A stretch of 52,459 nt of DNA, taken from NCBI GenBank assembly GCA_038216465.1, contig JBBQQC010000024.1, positions 1-52,459 of the forward strand. The letters run 5' to 3'. This stretch comes from JACCZX01 sp038216465. Its GTDB lineage: Bacteria; Pseudomonadota; Gammaproteobacteria; Burkholderiales; Burkholderiaceae_F. Shown piece after piece: positions 36,032-45,445 of the stretch. Position 1 is the stretch's first letter; every line of letters starts with the position of its first letter. A program made the position numbers and the translations under genes. The notes beneath the pieces were generated by a model, which made no database searches, was not told where the DNA came from, and saw only the letters and a program-made list of their open reading frames with translations.

Positions 36032-37072
36032 GTGCGCTCAGTAGCGGTCCGCGTACTCGACAAGTCGGCCTGGCGCGCGCGCGGATTTGCAACCGCGCTG
36101 TTGGTGGCGACCGGAGCGCTGACGGGAACATCCGCGCCGGCACAGGAGGCGCGGAGCCGTACCGATGTGCAGTGGATTCAGGCGGTGCGCCAGGCCGCAC
36201 AGCGGGTCAACTACGTCGGTACCGTCGTATATCAGTCGGGCGCCGAGATGCGCTCGTCGCGCATCACGCACATGTTTGACGGTACGACTTCGCACGAGCG
36301 CATCCAGACGCTTGACGGCAAGCCGCGTGAATACATTCGCCGCCGCTCCGATTCAAGCGACCAGGTGCAGTGCCTGATTCCGGAAACGCGCCGTATCGTA
36401 ATCGAGCAGCGCAATGTCGAGGAATCTTTCCCTGGGCTTTCGAGCGCTTCCCCTGAAGAGATACTGGAGCGCTACACGTTGAAGATGGGCGATGTCGAGC
36501 GCGTGGCCGGAATCGAGTGCCAGCTGTTGATGCTCGAGCCGAAGGACAATGCGCGTTATGGTTATCGGCTATGGGTTGATCGCGCGAGCGGTCTGCTGCT
36601 GCGTGCCCAAACGTTGAACGAGCGGCGCGAAGTGATCGAACAAATCGCTTTTACCGATGTGCGAATCGGCGAGCGCATCGATCGCGCAAAGCTGCGGCCG
36701 TCGTGGTCCACCGAGGGCTGGTCGGTCGAACGCAGCGACTATCGCAAGGCCGATCTGTCGCAGCACGGGTGGCTGGTTCCTGCACCCGCGGGCTTTCGCA
36801 GGACGCGCGAGGTGGCACGCCGTATCGGTGGGTCCGACGCGATGCAGGCGGTGTTTTCTGATGGGCTGGCAACCGTGTCGGTCTTCATCGAGCCGCATTC
36901 GCCTTTGTCGGGCGCTGGTTCGCAGAGGGCCGGCGAGGCGTTGCAGATCTACGGACCTACTTCCGCGTTTTCGCGCAGGGTGGGCGACTCGCTGGTAACA
37001 GTGGTCGGTGAAGTTCCGCCGTCGACAGTGCGTGCGGTGGCGGGTTCAGTTGAGTTTCGCGGTACGCGATAG
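36032..37072 (+). CDS. rseB: Sigma-E regulatory protein RseB (MucB)
   Basis: A 346-residue periplasmic protein with an N-terminal signal (ATALLVATGALTGTSAPAQ). The MucB/RseB fold is visible in RVNYVGTVVYQSG, the SHERIQTLDGKPREYIR strand, and the GYRLWVDRASGLLLRAQTL block. It binds RseA and shields it from proteolysis. The start is GTG at 36032, 2 bases after rseA. Confidence 0.93.
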   Translation: MRSVAVRVLDKSAWRARGFATALLVATGALTGTSAPAQEARSRTDVQWIQAVRQAAQRVNYVGTVVYQSGAEMRSSRITHMFDGTTSHERIQTLDGKPREYIRRRSDSSDQVQCLIPETRRIVIEQRNVEESFPGLSSASPEEILERYTLKMGDVERVAGIECQLLMLEPKDNARYGYRLWVDRASGLLLRAQTLNERREVIEQIAFTDVRIGERIDRAKLRPSWSTEGWSVERSDYRKADLSQHGWLVPAPAGFRRTREVARRIGGSDAMQAVFSDGLATVSVFIEPHSPLSGAGSQRAGEALQIYGPTSAFSRRVGDSLVTVVGEVPPSTVRAVAGSVEFRGTR

Positions 37073-37104
37073 TCGCGTGCCGATCTTTCATTGAGGAACA
37101 GAGC

Positions 37105-38586
37105 ATGATTCGCAAGTTTGCTGCTGCAATTTTTGCCTTGGCGCTTGGGGCGCTGGCGATCACGTCGCTACCCCAATTGACGTCGAGCGTATCGGCGCAA
37201 CCGAACATCGGTTCGGGGCCGACGCAGGTGTTGCCCGATTTCGCCGACCTCGCCGAGCGGGCCGGTCCGGCGGTGGTAGGGATTCGCACCACCGCGCGCG
37301 CGGGTTCCGGTCAGCCGGGGGCGACGCCGTTCGGCGACCTCGACGAGAACGATCCGATGTACGAATTTTTCCGCCGCTTCTTCCCCAACCCGCCACAGCA
37401 GCCGCAGCCGCGGCAGGGTCCGCAACAGCCGGCGCCCAGGCGTGACGTTCCGCGTGGGCTCGGGTCGGGCTTCATCCTGTCGCCGGACGGCTATGTGATG
37501 ACCAACGCGCACGTGGTACGCGGTGCCGACGACATCACGGTCACCACCAGTGACCGCCGCGAATTCAAGGCCAAGCTGATCGGGGCCGACACGCGCACCG
37601 ATGTCGCGCTAGTAAAGATCGAAGCAACCGGCTTGCCGGCGGTGAAGATCGGTGATCCGAACAAGCTGCGGGTCGGCGAATGGGTGATTGCGATCGGCTC
37701 GCCCTTTGGGCTGGAGAACACGGTGACCGCCGGTATCGTAAGCGCCAAGGCACGCGATACCGGAGACTTTCTGCCGTTCATTCAGACCGATGTCGCGGTG
37801 AACCCGGGCAACTCCGGTGGCCCGTTGATCAACATGCGCGGCGAAGTTGTCGGCATCAATTCGCAAATCTTCACGACCTCGGGCGCGTTCAACGGCATCT
37901 CGTTTGCGATCCCGATCGATGAAGCGAATAACGTGCAGCAGCAGCTGCGCTCTGCCGGGCGCGTCATCCGTGGGCGTATCGGTGTCGGCATCGAAGCGGT
38001 ATCACGCGAAGTGGCGTCGGCGCTGGGGCTGAACAATCCGCGTGGTGCGTTGGTCAACAATGTCGAAAAGGACGGCCCGGCGCTGAAAGCGGGCGTCGAA
38101 GCAGGTGACGTGATTCTGCGGTTCGACAACAAGGCGATCGACCGCGCGAGCGACTTGCCACGCATTGTCGGCGCCACGAAGCCGGGTTCAACGGTCAACA
38201 TGACGGTCTATCGGCGCGGCAATGAACGCCAGTTGCCGATCACGGTGGTCGAGTTGCCGGCCGAGCGCCCTGCCGCTGCGCGCGGTGCGCCGGACACGCA
38301 GAAGCCCGCCGCTGTAGCCAACGCGCTGGGACTGGCAGTGTCCGACATTGCCGCGGACAAGCTGAAAGAGATGGGATTGCGTGGCGGGGTGCAGGTCGAC
38401 GGCGCCGAGGGTCTGGCAGCGGCTTCCGGAGTGCGCCAGGGCGATTTGATTCTGCAGTTGAACAATGCCGACGTGCAGAACACCCGGCAATTCAATGAAG
38501 CCGTTGCAAAGCTCGATGCGAAACGCGACGTCGCGGTGCTCGTGCGTCGGGGCGACGCAGCTCGCTTCCTAATCATTCGCCGATAA
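37105..38586 (+). CDS. mucD: DegP/MucD-type periplasmic serine protease
   Basis: A 493-residue Do-family protease with a signal peptide, a Gln/Pro-rich linker (residues 96-112) and a trypsin-like domain with the triad His136, Asp166 and Ser237 (TNAHVV, DVALVK, GNSGGP). Two PDZ domains follow (about residues 270-365 and 395-490). MucD degrades misfolded periplasmic proteins and restrains the sigma-E pathway. A terminator-like hairpin lies 38 bases after the stop. Confidence 0.94.
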   Translation: MIRKFAAAIFALALGALAITSLPQLTSSVSAQPNIGSGPTQVLPDFADLAERAGPAVVGIRTTARAGSGQPGATPFGDLDENDPMYEFFRRFFPNPPQQPQPRQGPQQPAPRRDVPRGLGSGFILSPDGYVMTNAHVVRGADDITVTTSDRREFKAKLIGADTRTDVALVKIEATGLPAVKIGDPNKLRVGEWVIAIGSPFGLENTVTAGIVSAKARDTGDFLPFIQTDVAVNPGNSGGPLINMRGEVVGINSQIFTTSGAFNGISFAIPIDEANNVQQQLRSAGRVIRGRIGVGIEAVSREVASALGLNNPRGALVNNVEKDGPALKAGVEAGDVILRFDNKAIDRASDLPRIVGATKPGSTVNMTVYRRGNERQLPITVVELPAERPAAARGAPDTQKPAAVANALGLAVSDIAADKLKEMGLRGGVQVDGAEGLAAASGVRQGDLILQLNNADVQNTRQFNEAVAKLDAKRDVAVLVRRGDAARFLIIRR

Positions 38587-38623
38587 TGTTGCTTTGGCGC
38601 GGTAAAATCCGCGCCCAACACCT

Positions 38624-38656
38624 AGGGGGTGTCTTAACGGTCACCCCCTTTTCTTT
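38624..38656 (+). terminator. Terminator-like hairpin just upstream of lepA
   Basis: An 8-bp stem AGGGGGTG/CACCCCCT with a 10-base loop is followed by TTTTCTTTT, a good intrinsic terminator. It ends the mucD transcript but lies only about 20 bases before the lepA ATG, leaving no space for a promoter after it. It may therefore work as an attenuator. A second GC-rich hairpin (GGCGCGG-TAAAAT-CCGCGCC) lies just before it. Confidence 0.65.
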
Positions 38657-38676
38657 TGCATTGCTGACGCAACCGC

Positions 38677-40470
38677 ATGCAGCACATCCGCAATTTCTCG
38701 ATCATCGCGCACATTGATCATGGCAAGTCGACGCTTGCCGATCGGCTGATTCAGCGCTGCGGCGGCTTGAGCGACCGCGAGATGGAAGCACAGGTGCTCG
38801 ATTCGATGGATCTTGAGCGCGAGCGCGGCATTACGATCAAGGCGCAGACCGCGGCGCTCGAATACACGGCGGCCGACGGCGGCAAGTACAACTTGAATCT
38901 GATCGATACGCCCGGCCATGTGGACTTTTCGTACGAAGTGAGTCGGTCGCTGTCGGCATGCGAGGGTGCATTGCTGGTGGTCGACGCAACGCAGGGCGTC
39001 GAAGCGCAGACGGTCGCTAATTGCTACACGGCGCTGGAGCTCGGTGTCGAAGTGGTGCCGGTGTTGAACAAAATGGATCTGCCTTCGGCCAATGCGGATC
39101 AGGCCGCCGCGGAGATCGAGGATGTGATCGGCATCGACGCCGCCTCCGCGATTCGCATCAGCGCCAAAACCGGGCAAGGCATCGACGAAATTCTTGAGGG
39201 CATCATCGAGCGTGTACCTCCGCCCCAGGGTGACACCGGGGCACCGCTGCAGGCGCTGATCATCGATTCGTGGTTCGACAATTACGTCGGGGTTGTGGTG
39301 CTGGTGCGTGTGTTTAACGGCGTGCTGCGGCCGCGCGACAAGATTCTGCTGATGGCCAGCGGCGCGACGCATCTGGTGGAACAGGTCGGCGTGTTTACGC
39401 CGAAGTCGCGCGCGCGAGAAGAGTTGTCCGCTGGCGCAGTGGGGTTTGTTATCGCTGGCATCAAGGAACTGCGCGATGCACACGTTGGCGACACCGTCAC
39501 GCTCGCGGCCAAGCCCGCTGCGCTGCCGCTGCCTGGGTTCAAGGAGGCGCAGCCGCAGGTATTCGCGGGACTTTTTCCGGTTGAAGCCAACCAATACGAA
39601 GCTTTGCGCGATGCGCTGACCAAGCTGCAGCTAAACGATGCCGCGCTGCACTTCGAGCCTGAGGTTTCGCAGGCGCTGGGGTTCGGTTTCCGCGCCGGCT
39701 TTCTTGGCCTGCTGCACATGGACATCGTGCAGGAGCGGCTCGAGCGCGAGTACGACATGGCGCTGATCACGACCGCGCCGTCAGTTGTGTACGAAGTTGT
39801 TCTGCGTGACGGCACCGTGCTGTCGGTCGAGAATCCGTCGAAGCTGCCCGATCCGGCTCGCATCGAGGAGATTCGTGAGCCGATCGTCAGCGTCACCATC
39901 TTCGTGCCCCAGGAATACGTTGGTCCGGTGATCACGCTAGCAACCGGCAAGCGCGGCGTGCAGACCAACATGGCGTATCACGGCCGCCAGGTGCATCTGA
40001 CCTACGATCTGCCGCTGGCCGAAATTGTGCTCGATTTTTTCGACCGGCTGAAATCGGTGTCGCGCGGTTACGCTTCGATGGACTACGCATTCAAGGAGTA
40101 TCGATCGGCCGATGTGGTCAGGGTCGATATGCTGATCAACGGCGACCGGGTCGATGCTCTTTCGGCCATCGTGCATCGCGTCAACGCACCGCACCGCGGG
40201 CGTGAGATCGCGGCCAAGATGCGCCAGCTGATTCCGCGCCAGATGTACGACGTCGCCATTCAGGCGGCCATCGGCGCCAACATCATCGCGCGCGAGAACG
40301 TCAAGGCGCTGCGCAAGAACGTGCTGGCGAAGTGTTACGGGGGCGATATCACGCGCAAGAAGAAGCTGCTCGAAAAACAGAAAGCGGGAAAGAAAAGAAT
40401 GAAGCAGGTCGGCACGGTTGAAATTCCGCAGGAAGCGTTTCTTGCGATCCTGCAGGTAGAAGACAAATGA
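38677..40470 (+). CDS. lepA: Elongation factor 4 (LepA GTPase)
   Basis: A 597-residue translational GTPase. The P-loop AHIDHGKS, the switch region ERERGITIKAQ, DTPGHVDF and NKMD motifs are at the N-terminus, and the LepA-specific C-terminal part with RQLIPRQMYDVAIQA and KKLLEKQKAGKKRMK is complete. It can move stalled ribosomes and affects 30S assembly. The ATGA overlap (40467-40470) couples it to lepB, as in most proteobacteria. Confidence 0.97.
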   Translation: MQHIRNFSIIAHIDHGKSTLADRLIQRCGGLSDREMEAQVLDSMDLERERGITIKAQTAALEYTAADGGKYNLNLIDTPGHVDFSYEVSRSLSACEGALLVVDATQGVEAQTVANCYTALELGVEVVPVLNKMDLPSANADQAAAEIEDVIGIDAASAIRISAKTGQGIDEILEGIIERVPPPQGDTGAPLQALIIDSWFDNYVGVVVLVRVFNGVLRPRDKILLMASGATHLVEQVGVFTPKSRAREELSAGAVGFVIAGIKELRDAHVGDTVTLAAKPAALPLPGFKEAQPQVFAGLFPVEANQYEALRDALTKLQLNDAALHFEPEVSQALGFGFRAGFLGLLHMDIVQERLEREYDMALITTAPSVVYEVVLRDGTVLSVENPSKLPDPARIEEIREPIVSVTIFVPQEYVGPVITLATGKRGVQTNMAYHGRQVHLTYDLPLAEIVLDFFDRLKSVSRGYASMDYAFKEYRSADVVRVDMLINGDRVDALSAIVHRVNAPHRGREIAAKMRQLIPRQMYDVAIQAAIGANIIARENVKALRKNVLAKCYGGDITRKKKLLEKQKAGKKRMKQVGTVEIPQEAFLAILQVEDK

Positions 40471-41360
40471 ACTTCGCACTGATTCTATTTGTGCTTACGG
40501 TGTTCACCGGGGTGCTGTACGCGGCCGACAAACTGGTATTTCGCCCGCAGCGCAGGGCCAAGGCGGCGCGCCTGCTGGCCGATTTCGATGCGCGCAATCG
40601 GGCTGCGCTGGACCGGCGCGAGCCTATCGTCGAGCAGGAGCGCAAGAGCCTCGAAGACGGTGCTGTGCGCCAGCCGGCTTGGCTCGAGTACACGGCGAGC
40701 TTCTTCCCCGTGATTCTCGTTGTTTTTTTGCTGCGCTCGTTCCTGTTCGAGCCGTTCCGGATTCCGTCCGGCTCGATGGTGCCGACGCTCGAGATTGGCG
40801 ATCTGATCTTGGTCAATAAGTACGAGTATGGGATCCGGCTGCCGGTGGTCAACAAGAAGGTTTTGGATCTGGGCCACCCGCAGCGCGGCGACGTGATGGT
40901 GTTTCGCTATCCGTTGAACGTTTCACAGGACTACATCAAGCGGGTGGTCGGACTTCCCGGCGACCGCATCGAGTACGTCAACAAGCAGCTGACCGTCAAT
41001 GGTCGGGTGGTTCCTTTGGAAAAGATGGAGCCGTACTACGACCCCGAACGGATGCGGACTTATCCGCAGTTCAGCGAAAGGTTGGGAGACGCGCCCCACC
41101 GGCTGATCGTCGACGAATCGGTCTCTCCCGGGATGGGCCGGGAAGCGCCGGGTAACACCCACCCCGGGACTTGCCAATACAGCGGGAGCGGGGTGGTGTG
41201 CCAGGTGCCGGAAGGGCACTATTTCATGATGGGGGACAATCGGGATAACAGTGAGGACTCCCGATTCTGGGGATTCGTACCAGACGAAAACATTGTGGGG
41301 CGGGCCTTCTTCATCTGGATGAATTTTGGCAATATGGGGCGCATCGGTAGCTTCCGCTAG
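40467..41360 (+). CDS. lepB: Signal peptidase I
   Basis: A 297-residue inner-membrane protease that removes signal peptides. The catalytic Ser103 (RIPSGSMVPTL) and Lys158 (DYIKRVVGLPGD) form the dyad; the box GDNRDNSEDSR is present. There are two N-terminal membrane segments (about residues 3-20 and 78-92), as in E. coli LepB. It is translationally coupled to lepA. Confidence 0.96.
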   Translation: MNFALILFVLTVFTGVLYAADKLVFRPQRRAKAARLLADFDARNRAALDRREPIVEQERKSLEDGAVRQPAWLEYTASFFPVILVVFLLRSFLFEPFRIPSGSMVPTLEIGDLILVNKYEYGIRLPVVNKKVLDLGHPQRGDVMVFRYPLNVSQDYIKRVVGLPGDRIEYVNKQLTVNGRVVPLEKMEPYYDPERMRTYPQFSERLGDAPHRLIVDESVSPGMGREAPGNTHPGTCQYSGSGVVCQVPEGHYFMMGDNRDNSEDSRFWGFVPDENIVGRAFFIWMNFGNMGRIGSFR

Positions 41361-41377
41361 CCGGTTAGGGCAGAACA

Positions 41378-41800
41378 TTGAAAATGCTGAAGAAAATGAC
41401 AACGAATACAGGATTAGCCGGCCGTAGGGGCGCATTCCCGCGGCAGCGGGGGCTGAGCCTGATCGGGCTTTTCCTGGTCGGCATCATTGCGGTGGGTCTG
41501 ATCGCGCTTGCATTCAAGGTGGTGCCTGCGGTGGTCGAGTACATCGCGATCGAACGCGCAGTGCAAAAGATCAGGAACGAAGGAAGCACCGTGCGCGAGA
41601 TGCAGGCCGCGTTCGAGCGCCATGCGACGATCGACGACATTACTTCAATTAGCAGCCGCGATCTGGACATCACGAAAGAAGGCGATCGCGTCGTGATCAG
41701 CTACGCCTATGCCAAGAAGGTGCCGATCACCGACAACGTTTCGTTGGTGATCGACTTCTCGGGCACCACGCGCGACCGACAGCGCAAGGATGTACCTTAG
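41378..41800 (+). CDS. DUF4845 membrane protein
   Basis: A 140-residue protein with one N-terminal membrane helix (QRGLSLIGLFLVGIIAVGLI), resembling a pilin-like start, then a small soluble domain. It matches the DUF4845 family, encoded between lepB and rnc in beta- and gammaproteobacteria. Function is unknown. The frame opens with TTG at 41378 (AGGG 8 bases upstream); ATG at 41384 or 41396 are alternatives. Confidence 0.88.
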   Translation: MKMLKKMTTNTGLAGRRGAFPRQRGLSLIGLFLVGIIAVGLIALAFKVVPAVVEYIAIERAVQKIRNEGSTVREMQAAFERHATIDDITSISSRDLDITKEGDRVVISYAYAKKVPITDNVSLVIDFSGTTRDRQRKDVP

Positions 41801-41814
41801 GCGAGCCGCTTCCG

Positions 41815-42591
41815 ATGGAATTGACGGCGCTTGAAGAGCGCCTCGGCTATACCTTCGTCCAGCGCACGCTGATCGAACAGGCCGTTACGCATCGCAGCCA
41901 TGGCGCGGTTCACAACGAGCGCCTCGAATTCCTCGGCGACGCGGTACTGAACTGTGCCGTGGCACAGCTGTTGTACGCCAAGTACGCGCGTCTTAATGAA
42001 GGTGACCTGTCGCGGCTGCGGTCCAACCTGGTCAAGCAGTCTTCGCTCGCCGATATCGCCGAAAAGCTGGTGTTGTCCGAATTTATGCGGCTCGGCGAGG
42101 GCGAGATGAAAAGCGGCGGCTTTCGCCGGCCCTCAATTCTGGCCGACACGATGGAGGCAATTTTCGGCGCCATTTTTGTCGACCAGGGATTTGACGCAGC
42201 ACGCAGCGTGATCGGCAAACTGTTCGAACCGGTGCTCAAGACGGTCGATCCCAAGACGCTGGGCAAGGACAGCAAGACCCTGCTGCAGGAATACCTACAA
42301 GGCAAGCGCATCGCGTTGCCGGTATACACGGTGGTCGAGACGCGCGGCGCCGCGCACAACCAGGAGTTCGAAGTCGAGTGCTCGATCCCGAAGCTCGAGA
42401 TCAGCGTGCGCGGCAGCGGACGCAGCCGGCGCGCCGCCGAGCAGACCGCGGCCAAGCTCGCGTTCGAGGCCGCTCAGCACGCGATCGCGCAGTTGGGGCG
42501 GCGCTCGCGCAAGAAGGCGGCTGCTGCGTCTGCGAATGATGCCGCGGCCGCCGATACCAAGGCGTCGGCCGACGCTGCGCAAACCGCGTAG
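41815..42591 (+). CDS. rnc: Ribonuclease III
   Basis: A 258-residue double-strand-specific endonuclease. The signature HNERLEFLGDAVL carries the catalytic acids, and DTMEAIFGAIFVD the second pair. The double-stranded-RNA-binding domain is at about residues 155-225 (SKTLLQEYLQ, then AEQTAAKLAFEAA). A Lys/Ala-rich tail of about 25 residues extends beyond the E. coli length (226). It processes rRNA precursors. Its stop overlaps era's start by one base. Confidence 0.96.
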   Translation: MELTALEERLGYTFVQRTLIEQAVTHRSHGAVHNERLEFLGDAVLNCAVAQLLYAKYARLNEGDLSRLRSNLVKQSSLADIAEKLVLSEFMRLGEGEMKSGGFRRPSILADTMEAIFGAIFVDQGFDAARSVIGKLFEPVLKTVDPKTLGKDSKTLLQEYLQGKRIALPVYTVVETRGAAHNQEFEVECSIPKLEISVRGSGRSRRAAEQTAAKLAFEAAQHAIAQLGRRSRKKAAAASANDAAAADTKASADAAQTA

Positions 42592-43511
42592 TGGAAGACA
42601 CAGAGCAAGCGGAGGCCGTGGTTCCCGCGCTGCGTCCAGTCGGCATGGTCGCGATCGTCGGCCGCCCGAACGTTGGGAAGTCCACCCTCGTCAATGCGCT
42701 GGTTGGCGAGCACGTCAGCATCACTTCGTGCAAGCCACAGACCACGCGCGACCGCGTGCTCGGCGTGCGCACCGATCAGGATGCGCAATATATTTTTGTC
42801 GACACGCCAGGCTTTCAGCGCCGCCATCGCAACGCATTGAATCGCCGCATGAACGCCACCGTCACCAGCGCACTGGTCGACGTTGATGCGGTGGTGCTGG
42901 TCGTCGAGGCCGGTGGCTGGACCGAAGGCGACGAGCAGGTGTTAGCGCTGTTGCCGCCGCAAGCGGGCAATGTGATCCTGGCGATCAACAAATCCGACTT
43001 GTTAACGGAGCGCGCGCAGCTTCTTCCCTTGATGGCTGACTCGATGCGGCGCTATCCGTTTCGTGCGATCGTGCCGGTAAGCGCGGAGAAGCGGCGGCAG
43101 CTGGACGATCTGCTGAAGGAAACGCGCGCACTGCTGCCAGAGGGCATGCTGCTGTTTGACGAGACTGAGTACACCGATCGCAGCGTCAGGTTCCTGGCGG
43201 CCGAGGCGGTGCGCGAAAAGGCGTACCGACTGCTGGGGGACGAGCTTCCGTACGGCATCGCAGTCACGATCGATCGCTGGGACGAATCGCGCGCCACTCC
43301 GCAGATTGCGGCGACGCTGATCGTCGAGCGTGAGGCGCACCGGCCGATCGTGATCGGCAAGGAGGGCGCAAAGCTGCGTGAAATCTCGCGGCTCGCACGT
43401 GCGGACGTCGAAGAGATGCTTGGCAAGGAGGTCTTTCTGGAGGTGTGGGTCCGAGTCAGACGCGGATGGAGCGACGATGCGCGTGCACTGAAAAGCCTGG
43501 GCTATGAGTGA
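42591..43511 (+). CDS. era: GTPase Era
   Basis: A 306-residue GTPase involved in 16S rRNA maturation and 30S assembly. The P-loop GRPNVGKSTL, DTPG and NKSD motifs are followed by a C-terminal KH domain (GKEGAKLREISRLARADVEE). It starts with GTG at the last base of the rnc stop and overlaps recO by 8 bases. Confidence 0.96.
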   Translation: MEDTEQAEAVVPALRPVGMVAIVGRPNVGKSTLVNALVGEHVSITSCKPQTTRDRVLGVRTDQDAQYIFVDTPGFQRRHRNALNRRMNATVTSALVDVDAVVLVVEAGGWTEGDEQVLALLPPQAGNVILAINKSDLLTERAQLLPLMADSMRRYPFRAIVPVSAEKRRQLDDLLKETRALLPEGMLLFDETEYTDRSVRFLAAEAVREKAYRLLGDELPYGIAVTIDRWDESRATPQIAATLIVEREAHRPIVIGKEGAKLREISRLARADVEEMLGKEVFLEVWVRVRRGWSDDARALKSLGYE

Positions 43512-44301
43512 TATAGCCGAGATGCTGGTCGACGCTGCACCTGTCGCTGTGGCTGAGCGACCGGTGCGCCGCCGCATCGGCGATGCGCGCATCGATCATC
43601 AGCCGGCATTTGTGCTGCACTCGTACGCCTGGCGCGAGACGAGTTTGATTGTCGAGATGTTTACGCGCGAATTCGGTCGTGTTGCCGTCGTCGCGCGTGG
43701 AGCAAAGCGCCCGACGTCGCAATTTCGCGGCCTGTTGTCGCCGTTTAATCCGGTCGCGCTCTCGTGGAGCGGCAGAAACGAGATCAAGACGCTGGTGCGA
43801 GCCGAATGGCTAGGCGGAATGCAGCCGCTGCGCGGTGACTCGCTGCTGGCGGCATTTTATGCCAACGAGCTGCTGGTGCGTCTGCTGGCGCGCGGCGACG
43901 CTCATCCTCAAACATTCGGCAGCTATGTCGGCTTGCTGCAGTCGTTGACGCGCTCGGCGCGGCACGACGCGGCGTTGCGCGCCTTTGAGCTCGACTTGCT
44001 GCAGGACGTCGGCTACGCGGTACCCCTGGACCGCTGCACGCAGGGCTGCGCGATCGAAGCCTCCGCTCAGTATGAGTTCGCCGGCGGGCAGGGCGCGCGC
44101 AGAATCGACTCGAACCGGGTCAACGAAAGCGATATCGGCACGATCAGCGGCGCGACGCTGCTCGCCATGGCCGCGCGCGATTTCGAACATCCGCGGGTGG
44201 TATCGGAAAGCAAGGTGCTGCTGCGGCAGGTGATTCGTTATCACCTCGACGGTAAGCCACTGAACACGCGGCGCATTCTGCAGGACTTGAAACAGCTATG
44301 A
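43504..44301 (+). CDS. recO: DNA repair protein RecO
   Basis: A 265-residue recombination mediator that loads RecA on SSB-coated DNA in the RecFOR pathway. The N-terminal OB fold (FVLHSYAWRETSLIVEMFTR and VARGAKRP) is preceded by about 30 extra residues. The zinc cysteines of some RecO proteins are only partly present (CTQGC). It overlaps era by 8 bases and pdxJ by 4. Confidence 0.94.
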   Translation: MSDIAEMLVDAAPVAVAERPVRRRIGDARIDHQPAFVLHSYAWRETSLIVEMFTREFGRVAVVARGAKRPTSQFRGLLSPFNPVALSWSGRNEIKTLVRAEWLGGMQPLRGDSLLAAFYANELLVRLLARGDAHPQTFGSYVGLLQSLTRSARHDAALRAFELDLLQDVGYAVPLDRCTQGCAIEASAQYEFAGGQGARRIDSNRVNESDIGTISGATLLAMAARDFEHPRVVSESKVLLRQVIRYHLDGKPLNTRRILQDLKQL

Positions 44302-45053
44302 CGGCGCTGAGCGTCAACCTGAACAAGGTGGCGTTGATACGAAACACGCGCAGTAACGGAATTCCGAGCGTCGTGCACACGGCGCGCATCGCACTGGAAG
44401 CAGGCGCCGACGGCATCACCGTGCATCCTCGGCCCGACGGCCGGCATGTCCGTGCCGCCGATGTCGCCGAGCTCGCCGCCCTGCTGCGCGAGTGGCCTAC
44501 GTGCGAGTTCAATATCGAGGGCAATCCTTTTCATGGGCTGATGGACTACGTGCGGCAGGTGCACCCGCGCCAATGCACCTTCGTGCCCGACGAGTCGGGC
44601 GCCTTCACGTCCGACCATGGATGGAACCTGCCCGGGCAGATCGAAGAACTGCGGCCGTTGATCGACGACGCGAAGGCGCTCGGCGTACGAGTCAGCTTGT
44701 TTATGGACCCGTTGTCGGACGCGATGCCGTATGCGGCGGATGCGGGCGCCGATCGGGTCGAGCTGTACACCGAGCCGTATGCGAAGGCGTTCGCAACGGC
44801 GGCGCAGCGGGAAACCTTGGAGCGCTACACCTCTGCTGCAGAGGCGGCGCTTCGTGTCGGCGTCGGCGTCAATGCCGGCCATGATCTGAATCGCCACAAT
44901 CTCGCCGTCTTTTTGAGCGCAGTCCCCGGCGTGTCCGAAGTGTCCATCGGCCATGCGCTCGTCGCCGACGCGCTTGAATTCGGGCTGGGCCCGACGGTTC
45001 GCCTGTATCAGGCGGAGATTCGCAAGGCGCAAGCACAAGCACGCCAGCGATGA
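44298..45053 (+). CDS. pdxJ: Pyridoxine 5'-phosphate synthase
   Basis: A 251-residue TIM-barrel enzyme that makes pyridoxine 5'-phosphate from 1-deoxyxylulose 5-phosphate and 3-amino-2-oxopropyl phosphate. GITVHPRPDGRH, FNIEGNPF, NAGHDLNRHN and EVSIGHALVADAL carry the active-site residues. The opening LSVNLNKVALIRNTR is the variant used in several beta- and gammaproteobacteria in place of the E. coli 'NIDHIATLRNAR'. It overlaps recO and acpS by 4 bases each. Confidence 0.94.
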   Translation: MTALSVNLNKVALIRNTRSNGIPSVVHTARIALEAGADGITVHPRPDGRHVRAADVAELAALLREWPTCEFNIEGNPFHGLMDYVRQVHPRQCTFVPDESGAFTSDHGWNLPGQIEELRPLIDDAKALGVRVSLFMDPLSDAMPYAADAGADRVELYTEPYAKAFATAAQRETLERYTSAAEAALRVGVGVNAGHDLNRHNLAVFLSAVPGVSEVSIGHALVADALEFGLGPTVRLYQAEIRKAQAQARQR

Positions 45054-45445
45054 TCTTCGGCATCGGCATCGACATCATCGAGATCGAGCGCATCGCCGCG
45101 AGCTACGCACGTTTCGGCGAACGCTTCGCGCGCCGGATATTGAGTGCACGCGAGTTCGAACGATTTCAGTTTCGCTGTGCACGCTCGGATAAACGGGGTC
45201 TGGCGTTTCTTTCGACGCGGTTCGCCGCCAAGGAGGCGGTGGCCAAAGCGCTCGGTCTCGGCATGCGATCGCCGATGCGATGGCACTCGGTCGAAATCCT
45301 GAACGACCCATCTGGCAGACCGCTCGCGTCGGTGCACGCCGAGCTGCGGCGCTTTGTCGAGCGCAATCGGCTCCGATTGCACGTCTCGCTGACCGACGAG
45401 CGTGCGTCGGCCGCAGCCTATGCCGTTGCCGAGGTGATTGATTGA
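45050..45445 (+). CDS. acpS: Holo-[acyl-carrier-protein] synthase
   Basis: A 131-residue phosphopantetheinyl transferase that activates AcpP (encoded 12 kb upstream in the same direction). The magnesium-binding GIGIDIIEIERI and the FAAKEAVAKALG motif are complete. ATGA overlaps at both ends couple it to pdxJ and nagZ. The pdxJ-acpS pair is conserved in proteobacteria. Confidence 0.95.
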   Translation: MIFGIGIDIIEIERIAASYARFGERFARRILSAREFERFQFRCARSDKRGLAFLSTRFAAKEAVAKALGLGMRSPMRWHSVEILNDPSGRPLASVHAELRRFVERNRLRLHVSLTDERASAAAYAVAEVID

